From contig NZ_FUYE01000004.1 in the NCBI RefSeq assembly GCF_900167535.1, positions 350,709-414,708 on the forward strand: a DNA stretch of 64,000 nt, written 5' to 3'. The notes beneath the pieces were generated by a model, which saw only the letters and a program-made list of their open reading frames with translations, was not told the origin of the DNA and ran no database searches. The DNA is from Prosthecobacter debontii (GTDB taxonomy: Bacteria; Verrucomicrobiota; Verrucomicrobiia; Verrucomicrobiales; Verrucomicrobiaceae). Both the position numbers and the translations under genes were made by a program. Shown in pieces: positions 63,594 through 64,000 of this stretch (positions are counted from its first letter, which is position 1; every line of letters starts with the position of its first letter).

Positions 63594-64000
63594 ATGACCA
63601 CGCACACGTTCCCATCTCACGATGGCACTGAACTCTTCTACCGGGCGTGGTTACCTTTCTACCAAGCGAAGCACGCCATTGTGATTCTTCATCGGGGTCA
63701 CGAACACTCGGGCCGCATGCAAGAGCTCGCTGGGTCCCTGGACTTGCCTGATACGGCCATTTTTGCTTGGGATCAACGTGGTCATGGACAGTCCACGGGG
63801 AAGCGAGGAGGGGCGGATAATCTGGGGGTGATCATCCGAGACCTGGAGTCATTTTTTCAGCACATCGAAAAAACCTACGCAATTCCGCGCGAATCGACCG
63901 TGCTGGTGGCTCACAGTGTTGGCGCTGTCGTGGCGTCGGCCTGGGTTCATGACTATGCGCCGCGTCTCCGTGGGCTGGTGCTCGGCACGCCCGCCTTTGA
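63594..64000 (+). CDS. Alpha/beta hydrolase, monoacylglycerol-lipase-like (partial, runs off right edge)
   Basis: Read directly from the plus strand; the first 135 residues are in the window and there is no stop. 'AIVILHRGHEHSGRMQE' (oxyanion region), 'FAWDQRGHGQSTG' and the nucleophile elbow 'VLVAHSVGAVVASAW' fit serine hydrolases of the lysophospholipase or monoacylglycerol lipase type. The elbow is A-H-S-x-G rather than the usual G-H-S-x-G. Its divergent neighbour is the acyl-ligase gene, so both may handle lipids. Confidence 0.8.
   Translation, partial: MTTHTFPSHDGTELFYRAWLPFYQAKHAIVILHRGHEHSGRMQELAGSLDLPDTAIFAWDQRGHGQSTGKRGGADNLGVIIRDLESFFQHIEKTYAIPRESTVLVAHSVGAVVASAWVHDYAPRLRGLVLGTPAF

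Overview
The window looks like a chromosomal segment of a verrucomicrobium, probably of the Verrucomicrobiaceae (Prosthecobacter/Verrucomicrobium-like). The best evidence is a complete four-gene Verru_Chthon cassette (A, B, C and D, 51190-57982). A planctomycete/verrucomicrobium-type cytochrome C + DUF1549 + DUF1553 protein supports it. There are no rRNA genes, recognisable tRNA genes or CRISPR arrays.

Layout. 1-9579 is housekeeping: DUF2156 protein, hydrolase, undecaprenol/diacylglycerol kinase, ManA, a TPR envelope protein with LptE and RsmI, and glycogen phosphorylase. 9693-13232 is pyruvate carboxylase, facing glgP across a strong bidirectional terminator. 13512-19253 looks like a carbohydrate locus: PIG-L deacetylase, an unknown protein with a twin-arginine-like start, a SIS-domain phosphosugar protein and two MFS permeases. 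19337-24282 holds a structured RNA candidate, a SulP transporter, an NhaD-type antiporter, a LolD-like ATPase and a membrane-anchored hydrolase. 24283-25382 is a decayed gap with a duplicated 47-bp double hairpin and a fibronectin-III remnant.

25383-36735 is a defence island built on the ruins of a type I restriction-modification operon. Its order is hsdM 3' fragment, PNP-family nucleosidase, PIN-like protein, hsdS, Mrr-like nuclease, nucleoside-deoxyribosyltransferase/TIR-like protein, a TIR-helical-HD hydrolase fusion, a TIR-beta-P-loop kinase fusion, a TIR-HD-like fragment, then a broken IS3-family element. Four diverged copies of an hsdR-like start (MSxxxSNTVEQ...) sit directly after hsdS, after the deoxyribosyltransferase-like gene, after the TIR-HD gene and after the TIR-kinase gene. 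Each is cut off after about 12 to 30 codons. This suggests successive cargo acquisition at the junction upstream of hsdR, each cargo bringing its own stub. No full-length hsdM or hsdR is present. The two TIR fusions pair a presumptive NAD-cleaving domain with nucleotide-metabolising enzyme domains, and they are the most interesting candidates for undescribed systems.

36917-50928 returns to ordinary genes: a divergent NAD(P)-binding/LysR pair, ThrS without a TGS domain and with an internal insertion, a low-molecular-weight tyrosine phosphatase, an orphan XylF-like protein, a C39-like membrane peptidase, an orphan response regulator, the cytochrome C/DUF1549/DUF1553 protein, a secreted glucoamylase-like protein and ObgE. 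51190-57982 is the Verru_Chthon cassette, with an operator-like palindrome upstream. 58208-64000 has a secreted protein, an FAD oxidoreductase, an acyltransferase-like/AMP-ligase fusion and the start of an alpha/beta hydrolase.

All identifications come from reading motifs and translated sequence. No database search was run.
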